From assembly GCA_003213595.1 (NCBI GenBank), contig QCMR01000006.1, forward strand, positions 1 through 45,434: a stretch of DNA of 45,434 nucleotides, written 5' to 3'. This document shows, one piece after another, positions 11,518 through 18,249 of the stretch (its first letter is position 1; each line of letters opens with the position of its first letter). The stretch comes from SAR86 cluster bacterium AG-422-E19. GTDB lineage: Bacteria > Pseudomonadota > Gammaproteobacteria > Magnimaribacterales > AG-339-G14. Both the position numbers and the translations under genes were made by a program. The notes under the pieces were generated by a model. It was given only the letters and a program-made list of their open reading frames with translations. It was not told the DNA's origin and did not search any database.

Positions 11518-12156
11518 ATGAATATTTTTAAAAAATTTATTTTTGGTCTTATCTTTTCATTAAGTAGCTTCTCTTTCACTGATGTTTCATTATCAGGAAA
11601 TATTGCACTTACTTCAGACTATGTTTGGAGAGGTATGACACAAAATGCAGGAGATCCGTCCGTGAGCGGTGGATTTGATTTAGAAGACGATAGCGGTTTC
11701 TACCTAGGTGTCTGGGCTGCAAATGTCGCAGCTGATGATGATGACACGGTAGCTGGATCAGGTTCTATGGAGCTAGATGGTTATCTTGGTTATTCAGGTT
11801 CATTTAACGAAGATGCTGGCTATGATATTGGTTACATTGCTTACACTTACCCGAATTATGATTCTTGGGATTTTGAAGAAGCTTACATAACTTTCGATTT
11901 CTATGGAGTATACGTAACTTATGCTGCAGGAATGGATCAAGCAAACGATTATGGCGAAATAGGCTATAGCATTGATGCAGGCCCAGGAGCTTTCTCAATA
12001 TCTTATGGTGAATATGACAATATGGGATCTAATTACCTTGTTGGATACGATTGGTCTGTTGGTGATTTTACCCTAGGTTTTTACTACTCAGACTTTGACT
12101 CAGATGCTGGAGCTGCTTCTGATCAAGATGGTGGATATTTCACAATAAGTTACTAG
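11518..12156 (+). CDS. TorF family putative porin, copy 1 of 3
   Basis: Outer-membrane beta-barrel protein of the TIGR02001/TorF family, 212 residues. A signal peptide covers about residues 1-20 (basic start, FGLIFSLSSFSF core). The mature protein opens with the family signature LTSDYVWRGMTQ near residues 31-42 and continues as alternating aromatic strands with acidic loops (a run of four Asp near 73-76), ending in ISY, a C-terminal aromatic residue typical of barrel proteins. A strong ribosome site, a TATAAT upstream and hairpins downstream suggest high expression. It is followed by two paralogues, of which the second shares long segments such as YSIDAGPGAFSISYGEY. Transported solute unknown. 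Confidence 0.9.
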   Translation: MNIFKKFIFGLIFSLSSFSFTDVSLSGNIALTSDYVWRGMTQNAGDPSVSGGFDLEDDSGFYLGVWAANVAADDDDTVAGSGSMELDGYLGYSGSFNEDAGYDIGYIAYTYPNYDSWDFEEAYITFDFYGVYVTYAAGMDQANDYGEIGYSIDAGPGAFSISYGEYDNMGSNYLVGYDWSVGDFTLGFYYSDFDSDAGAASDQDGGYFTISY

Positions 12157-12164
12157 CTTTAATT

Positions 12165-12187
12165 CCTCCCAGTTGCTAACTGGGAGG
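12165..12187 (+). other. Strong 10-bp hairpin after the first porin
   Basis: CCTCCCAGTT at 12165-12174 pairs perfectly with AACTGGGAGG at 12178-12187 around a 3-nt loop. No T run follows, so it is more likely a 3'-end stabiliser or pause hairpin protecting the first porin message than a complete intrinsic terminator. A conventional terminator lies about 50 nt further on. Confidence 0.6.
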
Positions 12188-12195
12188 TACCAAAA

Positions 12196-12290
12196 AAACT
12201 GTATTTCTTTATTCCCCTTTCTTAGAGTTTATACAGTTTACAAACCCCTTTAGATTTGTAAATTCTATTGGGGTTTGTTTGTTTTTTTAT
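12196..12290 (+). terminator. Intrinsic terminator with competing upstream helices (attenuator-like)
   Basis: The terminator is ACAAACCCC (12240-12248) pairing with GGGGTTTGT (12270-12278), followed by a T-rich run to about 12289. Two other perfect helices share its bases. Helix A is AAACTGTAT (12196-12204) with ATACAGTTT (12231-12239). Helix B is TTTACAAA (12237-12244) with TTTGTAAA (12255-12262). B excludes both A and the terminator, while A and the terminator are compatible and abut. This is the arrangement expected of an attenuator. It may simply end transcription of the first porin, or gate read-through into the second porin at 12397. The regulatory reading is inference. Confidence 0.6.
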
Positions 12291-12396
12291 CTTTTTTATG
12301 CCTCAGATTGGGTGTTTTTTAAAAAAAACTCTTTATCCAATGTTTCTTTTAATGTTTAATGCATCTAACTTTTATAAATTTATAAATGGAGATGAT

Positions 12397-13026
12397 ATGA
12401 AAAGTATAAAAATTGCTTTAACAAGCATGTTTTTAATTTTAAGTTCTTATGCATCTGCTGTAGAAATTTCAAGTAATGTAGGCTTAAGTAGTGACTACAT
12501 CTGGCGTGGAATGACACAGACCAACGGAGATATTGCTGTTAATGGTGGATTTGATTTATCTACTGACAATGGCTTTTATTTTGGAACTTGGGCATCAAAT
12601 GCTGGTGGAGCTGGTGCTAACTACTCTATGGAGTTAGACATTTACATCGGATTTTCAGGTGAAATGGCAGAAAATATGACCTACGACGTCGGTTATATTT
12701 CAGTTATCTATCCTGGCCAAGATTCAGCCGATTTTGAGGAAGCTTATGTAGGTTTCAATATTTACGGATTAAGCATCCTTTACTCTGATGGTCAAAACAA
12801 TAGCCCGTCTTATAGTGAAATTGGTTACTCTGTAGATGCAGGACCAGGATCTTTTAACATCTCATATGGTGAATATGAAGATACTGGTGATAATAGCCTC
12901 GTCGGATATGATTGGAACATCGGAGATTTCAGTTTAGGATTCTATTACTATGATTTCGAAGCTGATTCTGCCGGTTCTATGACTGATGATGATGGTGCTT
13001 ATGTTTCTATAAGCAGATCATTTTAA
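12397..13026 (+). CDS. TorF family putative porin, copy 2 of 3
   Basis: Outer-membrane beta-barrel protein of 209 residues. The ATG at 12397 is chosen because GGAGAT precedes it (12388-12393) and it gives a clean signal peptide (MKSIKIALTSMFLILSSYASA, cleaved after the Ala-Ser-Ala). Upstream in-frame ATGs to 12268 would place a terminator hairpin inside the gene. The signature LSSDYIWRGMTQTNGD follows the signal, and the C-terminus is ISRSF, ending in Phe as outer-membrane barrels do. It is the copy closest to the first porin, sharing the GYSVDAGPGSFNISYGEYE region almost residue for residue. Its 240-nt leader holds the attenuator-like hairpins and a T6A8 tract (12315-12328) like those upstream of copy 1. 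Confidence 0.9.
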   Translation: MKSIKIALTSMFLILSSYASAVEISSNVGLSSDYIWRGMTQTNGDIAVNGGFDLSTDNGFYFGTWASNAGGAGANYSMELDIYIGFSGEMAENMTYDVGYISVIYPGQDSADFEEAYVGFNIYGLSILYSDGQNNSPSYSEIGYSVDAGPGSFNISYGEYEDTGDNSLVGYDWNIGDFSLGFYYYDFEADSAGSMTDDDGAYVSISRSF

Positions 13027-13048
13027 GAACTTGAATCAAGTTAAATTA

Positions 13049-13076
13049 AGCCTCTCAGAAATGAGAGGCTTTTTTT
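13049..13076 (+). terminator. Intrinsic terminator overlapping the ribosome site of the third porin
   Basis: AGCCTCTC (13049-13056) pairs with GAGAGGCT (13063-13070) around a 6-nt loop, and T bases continue to 13076. This is a textbook rho-independent terminator for the second porin. The ATG of the third porin starts at 13077, directly after the T run, and the only purine-rich ribosome site for it is the GAGAGG in the right arm of the stem. The hairpin would therefore also mask translation of any read-through message. Confidence 0.85.
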
Positions 13077-13724
13077 ATGAATAACTTATACAAAGTTCTT
13101 ATTTTTCTTCTCATTCACTTTTCTGCGTTTAGTGATAACGAAATAAACTTATCTTTAAATAGCGATTCAATTTGGCGCGGAATGACACAAAACAATGGTG
13201 AGCCAACTATAGGGGCTGATGTTAATTTTTCTCTTGATAATGGTTTTTTTTCTGGTGCTTGGGTAGAAAGTTGTTGTTCAGAAACTTCTTCTTTTCCTAC
13301 CAGAGAAATTGGCTTTTATGCAGGATACGAAAAAAGTTTTAGTGAAGACCTAGCAATTTCTTTTAATTATGTTGGAACAAATTATCCGAATTCTAAAATT
13401 GATAATTACGATGAAATAGAACTTAATTTCTCATTTTACAATTTTGAAATTTCATATTTTAGAGGCTTAGATGATTTTCCAGATTATTATGAACTTTCTT
13501 ACAACTATGATTTTTTAAAAAATTCCCTATATCTAACCTATGGAGATTTTGATTCTCACAAGAATGATAATACGACGAATGGTTCAAATTATTCTTTTGG
13601 AATAGATACTCTGATGAAAGACTTCACATTTAGTTTTTTTTATTATTATTTTAATGCGAACAGTCTAAGAAACTTAGATGATGATGGTGTAGTATTTTCA
13701 ATATCTAAGAAGACATCTTTTTAA
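13077..13724 (+). CDS. TorF-like putative porin, diverged copy 3 of 3
   Basis: A 215-residue protein with a signal peptide (hydrophobic residues about 7-18) and the family signature LNSDSIWRGMTQNNGE. It is the most diverged of the three copies: the aspartate- and glycine-rich loops are replaced by Asn/Ser/Lys-rich ones, and a vicinal cysteine pair (ESCCSE, about residue 63-66) appears in a loop where copies 1 and 2 have none. The C-terminus is Lys-Lys-Thr-Ser-Phe, keeping the terminal Phe. Translation starts at the end of the preceding terminator's T run, so expression may depend on read-through. Its last 20 bases overlap the convergent carboxyltransferase gene. It could be a functional, conditionally expressed porin or one losing its role. 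Confidence 0.8.
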   Translation: MNNLYKVLIFLLIHFSAFSDNEINLSLNSDSIWRGMTQNNGEPTIGADVNFSLDNGFFSGAWVESCCSETSSFPTREIGFYAGYEKSFSEDLAISFNYVGTNYPNSKIDNYDEIELNFSFYNFEISYFRGLDDFPDYYELSYNYDFLKNSLYLTYGDFDSHKNDNTTNGSNYSFGIDTLMKDFTFSFFYYYFNANSLRNLDDDGVVFSISKKTSF

Positions 13725-15063
13725 AAATTTTTTCACTTCCATAAGGTATTAAAATAAATGTAAGGATATTTTCTTCAACATTACTTAAGTCTTTAATTTT
13801 CAATTTATTACAGTATTGTTTTAGATTTTCTTTAAAATCCTCAAATTTTTCTACAAGTAAATCTGCAGGACGATCAGTAATATTATTTTTTTGTTTTAAA
13901 GCTTTTTTAAATAAATTGGTATTTATTTCTCCTGGAAGTTTTCCATAGTAGCCTAGGATAAGATCAATTATTTCTATTGATAATGCTTCGTATCTTTCAT
14001 TTAGAATATTAGATAGAGCCTGTGCTCCTATGATTTGGGATGCTGGAGTCACAAGGGGAACAAAACCTACATCTTTTCTTACTTCATAAATCTCAGAAAC
14101 TACGTCTTCTAGAAGTTCTTCCTTACCAAGATTTTTTAATTGAGTTTCTAAATTAGATAGCATTCCTCCAGGAACTTGATTAATAAGCATTTGAAGGTCA
14201 ACTCCTTTCATACTTCCTTCAAATTCTCTGTATTTATCTCTTATCGTTTTGAAATACTCCGAGATTTTTAACAAGTCTTTCAAATTGATATTTACGTCAA
14301 TTTTTTTTTCATTCAGTAAATAGATCATGGTCTCTGTAGCAGAATGTCCATATCCCATGCTCATTGAAGAAATAGAGGTATCGATATTATCTACCCCAGC
14401 CTCAACTGCTCTCATATTGGTTAAATTAGACATGCCGGTTGTAGCATGAGTATGAAGATGAATTGGGATTGATATTTCTTTTTTTAATTTAGAAATTAAA
14501 TCATAAGCAAATTCAGGGCTTAAAATTCCTGACATATCCTTTATGCACAGAGAATTACAATCTAAATCCTCAATTTCTTTTGCTAAGTCAACCCAAGTTT
14601 GCAGTCTGTGAACAGGACTTATCGTATAAGCGATTGTCCCTTGTGCATGTTTGCCGTTCTTTTTAACTATTTCGACGCTATGCTTTATATTTCTCAAATC
14701 ATTTAGCGCGTCAAAAATTCTAAAAATATCAATTCCGTTAACAACAGACTTATCAATAAATTTAGATACTATCTCATCACTATAATGTTTGTAACCAACC
14801 AAATTTTGCCCCCTTAAAAGCATTTGTTGTTTTGTTTTTGGCATAGCTTTTTTTAGTTCTCTCAATCTTTCCCAAGGATCTTCATCCAAATAACGTACAC
14901 AAGAATCAAAAATAGCCCCTCCCCAGCTCTCAATAGAGGAGTAACCTATATCATCTAATTTAGAAGCAATAGGAATTATGTCTTCTAGCTTTAAACGAGT
15001 CGAAAGAAGAGATTGATTTCCATCTCTAAGAACGACCTCAGTAATACCTACTTTTTTATTCAC
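13705..15063 (-). CDS. Carboxyltransferase subunit related to oxaloacetate decarboxylase alpha / pyruvate carboxylase B, without biotin domain
   Basis: TIM-barrel carboxyltransferase moving CO2 between carboxybiotin and pyruvate or oxaloacetate. Family marks are VVLRDGNQSLLSTR (metal-binding Asp), WGGAIFDSC, LLRGQNLVGY, the lysine in CIKDMSG that is carboxylated in relatives, and the metal-binding HLHTHATTG. The C-terminal conserved PYC/OADA region follows, and the protein stops after the VEENILTFILIPYG segment. The usual alanine/proline linker and biotinyl domain (Met-Lys-Met) of about 100 further residues are absent; the downstream DNA codes for porin 3 on the other strand. The GTG at 15063 overlaps the hydrolase stop (GTGAATAA), giving 452 residues. 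It needs a separate biotin carrier, not present in the window. Confidence 0.85.
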   Translation of the reverse strand: MNKKVGITEVVLRDGNQSLLSTRLKLEDIIPIASKLDDIGYSSIESWGGAIFDSCVRYLDEDPWERLRELKKAMPKTKQQMLLRGQNLVGYKHYSDEIVSKFIDKSVVNGIDIFRIFDALNDLRNIKHSVEIVKKNGKHAQGTIAYTISPVHRLQTWVDLAKEIEDLDCNSLCIKDMSGILSPEFAYDLISKLKKEISIPIHLHTHATTGMSNLTNMRAVEAGVDNIDTSISSMSMGYGHSATETMIYLLNEKKIDVNINLKDLLKISEYFKTIRDKYREFEGSMKGVDLQMLINQVPGGMLSNLETQLKNLGKEELLEDVVSEIYEVRKDVGFVPLVTPASQIIGAQALSNILNERYEALSIEIIDLILGYYGKLPGEINTNLFKKALKQKNNITDRPADLLVEKFEDFKENLKQYCNKLKIKDLSNVEENILTFILIPYGSEKIFKKMSS

Positions 15064-16027
15064 TGTTTGAAAAACTTTGTAACTGTTCAGACAAAAATTT
15101 ACCAACGATACTTGGTAATGCATAAGTTAGATCATGATGACCATTTTCAACTACCTTATAATTAATATTTGGATAATCTGATTTCAAATAACTCAAACCA
15201 TCGATAGGAACAATTTCATCTGCATCGCCCCAAATAACTGAAGAGTTAATATTTTTCTTTCCCAATTCTTGAAACATCTTTTGAGTATTAAATAAATTAA
15301 AATTTTTTGCAGTTGAAACTAGCGATCTAGTAAATCCTTCATACTTCATTTGCTCTCTGTAAACAGTATTTAATTCATTTTGGGATAACCTATTCTCATC
15401 CTCATCAGTTGAAAGTTTTATAGAGGAACTGCCGCCATACATTAGAGATGGAAACACAACAGAAATATATTTCGTGATAAATGGAATATTAAGAATCTTA
15501 AGATAAACATTTGATTGAGATTTTCTCTTAAACATATACCCTGCAGGAGCTATAAAATTAACGGACTCTACTTTATTTGGGTTTTCATTAGCAAAATGTC
15601 CCACAATAGGCCCACCCATGGAATATCCTATGAGATGAACTTTTTGTTCTATTTTTAAGTAATCAATTAATTCCATAAGTGTTGAGATATAAAAATCCTT
15701 TGTATAATCAACTTTTGGTCTTGATGAAAATCCCCTCCCAAAATGATCGTAAGCTATTACGTCATACCCAGCACCAGTCAAATAAGGAACAATACCTTTC
15801 CAAACAATACTTGGGGTAGAAAAACCATGTACCAAAACAACAATCTGTCCTATAGGATTATTCGAAGTAAATTCTTGATAAAAAATATTTCCTTTTTTTA
15901 ATTCTGCAAACTTTCCATACCTAGGTTTGATAATTCTTGATGGATTTTTTAACTTTATTGAAAAATAAATGTATGGAAGAAGGACGATAGCCAGAATAAA
16001 AAAAATAGAAAATAAAAAAAAATTCAC
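15056..16027 (-). CDS. Alpha/beta hydrolase with N-terminal membrane anchor
   Basis: Serine hydrolase of 323 residues. A hydrophobic N-terminal segment (about residues 3-25) suggests an inner-membrane anchor with the catalytic domain outside or at the surface. The core shows VVLVHGFS (oxyanion hole), the nucleophile elbow GYSMGG with its serine, an acidic residue in WGDADEIVP and the catalytic histidine in ENGHHDLTYA. The pattern resembles esterases, lipases and C-C hydrolases of the MhpC type. The stop overlaps the GTG start of the carboxyltransferase gene by 8 nt, so the two are co-translated, though no shared pathway is obvious. The substrate is unknown. Confidence 0.85.
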   Translation of the reverse strand: MNFFLFSIFFILAIVLLPYIYFSIKLKNPSRIIKPRYGKFAELKKGNIFYQEFTSNNPIGQIVVLVHGFSTPSIVWKGIVPYLTGAGYDVIAYDHFGRGFSSRPKVDYTKDFYISTLMELIDYLKIEQKVHLIGYSMGGPIVGHFANENPNKVESVNFIAPAGYMFKRKSQSNVYLKILNIPFITKYISVVFPSLMYGGSSSIKLSTDEDENRLSQNELNTVYREQMKYEGFTRSLVSTAKNFNLFNTQKMFQELGKKNINSSVIWGDADEIVPIDGLSYLKSDYPNINYKVVENGHHDLTYALPSIVGKFLSEQLQSFSNSE

Positions 16028-16063
16028 CTATTCATCATAAATCCTAATATCATTTTTTTCTAT

Positions 16064-16801
16064 ATGAAAAATAGCTATCAAAAAGATCTTTTTATTGGTT
16101 TATCTCATAGGGGCAATTCTAAAAAATTTATAGAGAATAGCTTTGAAGCTTTTAATTCTGTCATTCAATTGGGTTATAAATACATAGAGACCGATTTAAG
16201 AATGACTTTAGATAATGAAGTTATAGCTTTCCACGATCCAGACTTAAAGAGATTATTCAATCTTGATTTGCAGGTAAAAGATCTTACGTTCAATGAAATA
16301 AATAATTTATTCAAAGAACAAAATTCTAGCTTACTAACTCTTGAGGATGCTTTAAAGAAATTTCCTGAAATATATTTCAATATTGATTTAAAAGTTTCAA
16401 ATGTAATACAAGACAGTATTAGAGTTGTTGCAGATTTGAATGCATTCGATAGGGTTTGCTTTGCTTCCTTTTACTCCAGTCATACTGAAAAAGTATTGCG
16501 ACATAATCAAAAGGCAATTGTTTCAATGGGCATGAAAGATATAGCATTATTTAAGTTTTTTAAACTTAATTATAAAAATATAAAAATTATACAAATCCCT
16601 CTTAAATGGAAAGGAATCAAAGTATTAACAAGAAATTTAATTCAAAAAGCACATAAAAGTAGCTTACTAGTTCATGTATGGACAATAAATGATAGAAAAA
16701 CAATTAATAACTTAATAGATCTTGGAGTTAATGGAATTGTTACGGATGAGCCAGAACTTCTGATGGAAATAATGAAAGAAAGAGATTTAATCTCTAATTA
16801 A
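16064..16801 (+). CDS. Glycerophosphodiester phosphodiesterase
   Basis: Hydrolyses glycerophosphodiesters such as glycerophosphoethanolamine to glycerol 3-phosphate and an alcohol. The 245-residue protein has no signal peptide, suggesting a cytoplasmic (UgpQ-like) enzyme. The catalytic core is visible as SHRGNSK (H15-R16), ENSFEAF, ETDLRMTLDNEVIAFHDPDLKR with the second catalytic histidine and metal-binding acids, and the late VHVWTINDRKT and GVNGIVTDEPELL motifs. It diverges from the hydrolase by 36 nt and overlaps the convergent MFS gene by 15 nt. Likely role: phospholipid breakdown for phosphate or glycerol salvage. Confidence 0.93.
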   Translation: MKNSYQKDLFIGLSHRGNSKKFIENSFEAFNSVIQLGYKYIETDLRMTLDNEVIAFHDPDLKRLFNLDLQVKDLTFNEINNLFKEQNSSLLTLEDALKKFPEIYFNIDLKVSNVIQDSIRVVADLNAFDRVCFASFYSSHTEKVLRHNQKAIVSMGMKDIALFKFFKLNYKNIKIIQIPLKWKGIKVLTRNLIQKAHKSSLLVHVWTINDRKTINNLIDLGVNGIVTDEPELLMEIMKERDLISN

Positions 16802-18055
16802 ACTTGTTCTTGGTACATAGAACAAAATTAAAATTCCAGGAATGAATAGAATTAACAAACTAATAATTCCAGCTTTAGGGTTATTGAATATATATGCCAT
16901 CCAACCTACTAAAGCAGGGCCGACCACAACAGCAGATTTTCCAATTAAATTATAAAAACCAAAAAACTCAGTTGCCTTTTCTTCAGGTATTAACCTACTG
17001 AATATTGTCCTACTTACAGATTGGACACCTCCTTGAACTAATCCAACAAGTCCTGCAAGAATGAAAAAGTCTGTAGCGCTTGTTATAAATAGGCTGTAAA
17101 TACAAATAAAAATGTATATTAAAATTCCAACTACCAGCATATTAAATAATCCAAACTTTTCAGCTAAATACCCGTATGCAAAAGTTGCTGGAAACCCAAT
17201 AAATTGAGTAAAAATCAAAGCAATTATTAATTTAGAAGAATCAAATCCTAAGTCTGTTCCATATGCAACAGCCATTCTCACAATGGTATCTATAGCATCG
17301 ATGTAAAACCAATATGCTATTAAAAATATCAATACAGGTTTGTATTTCTTAATTTCTTTGAATGTACTAAAAACTCTTAAAAAGGATTGTTTCAAAGGAT
17401 TTTTAAAATCTGTAATCTCTTCAAATTTTTTTTGTTTAACAAATAAAAACAATGGTATAGAGAATATAAACCACCAAATAGCAACGGATAGAAAAGAATA
17501 CAAAATACCTTCAGTTTGAGAATTCAAATTAAAAAAAGAAGGATATAAATACATAGAAACATTTATTAAAAATAAGATACCTCCTCCTAAGTATCCCAAG
17601 GCATATCCCATCGAAGAAACATAATTTCTATCATCATTAGATGAAACATCTATCAAAAGAGAATCATAAAAAATATTTGCACCAGAAAAACCAATAACGG
17701 ATAAGCCAAAGATTATTAAACTCCATTGCCAAAATCCATAGGAAATAAAGAAAAGAATACTTGTTGAGATGATTCCCAACAAAGCAAAAATTGATAAGAA
17801 AAGCTTTTTCTTATGGGATAAATCAGCAATTGCTCCTAACAAGGGAGCAATCAAAACAATAACAAGTCCTGCTATAGAGCTAGCAGTCCCCAGCAAAGCA
17901 GTAGATGTAGCATCATCAAGATCGCCAGCCCAATAAGATTTAAAAAAAAGAGGAAAAAAACCTGCCAAAACAGTTGTAGCAAAAACAGAATTTGCCCAAT
18001 CATAAAGAGACCAAGAAAATTTTTCTCTAAAGGTATATTTTTTTGTGACAATCAT
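16787..18055 (-). CDS. MFS transporter, UMF1 (Atg22-like) family
   Basis: Inner-membrane carrier of 422 residues with about 12 hydrophobic segments. The N-terminal FSWSLYDWANSVFATTVLAGFFPLFF is the hallmark of the UMF1/Atg22-like branch of the major facilitator superfamily. The C-half contains the GLVGLVQGGVQSVSRTIFSRLIPEEKATEFFGFYN motif split by short loops, also typical of this branch. Eukaryotic Atg22 exports amino acids from vacuoles, but bacterial substrates are undefined. The gene is preceded by a good extended -10 (TGGTATAAT, 18080-18088 minus strand) and faces the 52-residue membrane protein gene divergently. Confidence 0.9.
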   Translation of the reverse strand: MIVTKKYTFREKFSWSLYDWANSVFATTVLAGFFPLFFKSYWAGDLDDATSTALLGTASSIAGLVIVLIAPLLGAIADLSHKKKLFLSIFALLGIISTSILFFISYGFWQWSLIIFGLSVIGFSGANIFYDSLLIDVSSNDDRNYVSSMGYALGYLGGGILFLINVSMYLYPSFFNLNSQTEGILYSFLSVAIWWFIFSIPLFLFVKQKKFEEITDFKNPLKQSFLRVFSTFKEIKKYKPVLIFLIAYWFYIDAIDTIVRMAVAYGTDLGFDSSKLIIALIFTQFIGFPATFAYGYLAEKFGLFNMLVVGILIYIFICIYSLFITSATDFFILAGLVGLVQGGVQSVSRTIFSRLIPEEKATEFFGFYNLIGKSAVVVGPALVGWMAYIFNNPKAGIISLLILFIPGILILFYVPRTSLIRD

Positions 18056-18079
18056 TCTTTCTCGGAGGGATTTTTCTGT

Positions 18080-18088
18080 ATTATACCA
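18080..18088 (-). promoter_or_regulatory. Extended -10 promoter for the MFS transporter
   Basis: Read on the minus strand the sequence is TGGTATAAT, a perfect TATAAT with the TGn extension, 24 nt upstream of the ATG at 18055. An extended -10 does not need a strong -35. It sits in the short divergent gap with the 52-residue gene. Confidence 0.55.
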
Positions 18089-18090
18089 GC

Positions 18091-18249
18091 ATGAAAGATT
18101 CTGAAATTACCAAAAATTTAATCGTTTTTTTTCTTCTAATCGCAGGTTTAACATTTCTCCTTGGCCTTCTTGGATACTTCATTCAAGAATCGGATTTCAG
18201 GCAGGAAATAGAAGAAGAAAGTAGGTCTAGCTATCTAGAATCTAAATAG
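18091..18249 (+). CDS. 52-residue single-pass membrane protein
   Basis: Small gene in the gap between the MFS and amidase genes. The product starts MKDSEITKNLIV, has one long hydrophobic helix (about residues 10-31, Leu/Ile/Phe-rich) and ends in a charged tail with four consecutive-type acidic residues and Arg-Ser-Ser. The polar ends and single helix suggest an N-in bitopic protein. No strong ribosome site is seen: GGAGGG lies about 20 nt upstream, too far for the usual spacing, which lowers confidence. Its stop region overlaps the 3' end of the amidase gene on the other strand by 8 nt. The function is unknown. Confidence 0.5.
   Translation: MKDSEITKNLIVFFLLIAGLTFLLGLLGYFIQESDFRQEIEEESRSSYLESK

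Noticed and set aside
12268-12396. Longer form of porin 2 starting at 12268
   Set aside because: This would put the T run of an intrinsic terminator inside the gene and bury the signal peptide; the ATG at 12397 has a ribosome site and an N-terminal signal.
13400-13704. Frameshifted biotin domain of the carboxyltransferase downstream of its stop
   Set aside because: This DNA is fully used by porin 3 on the other strand and no Met-Lys-Met-like segment is seen in any minus frame.
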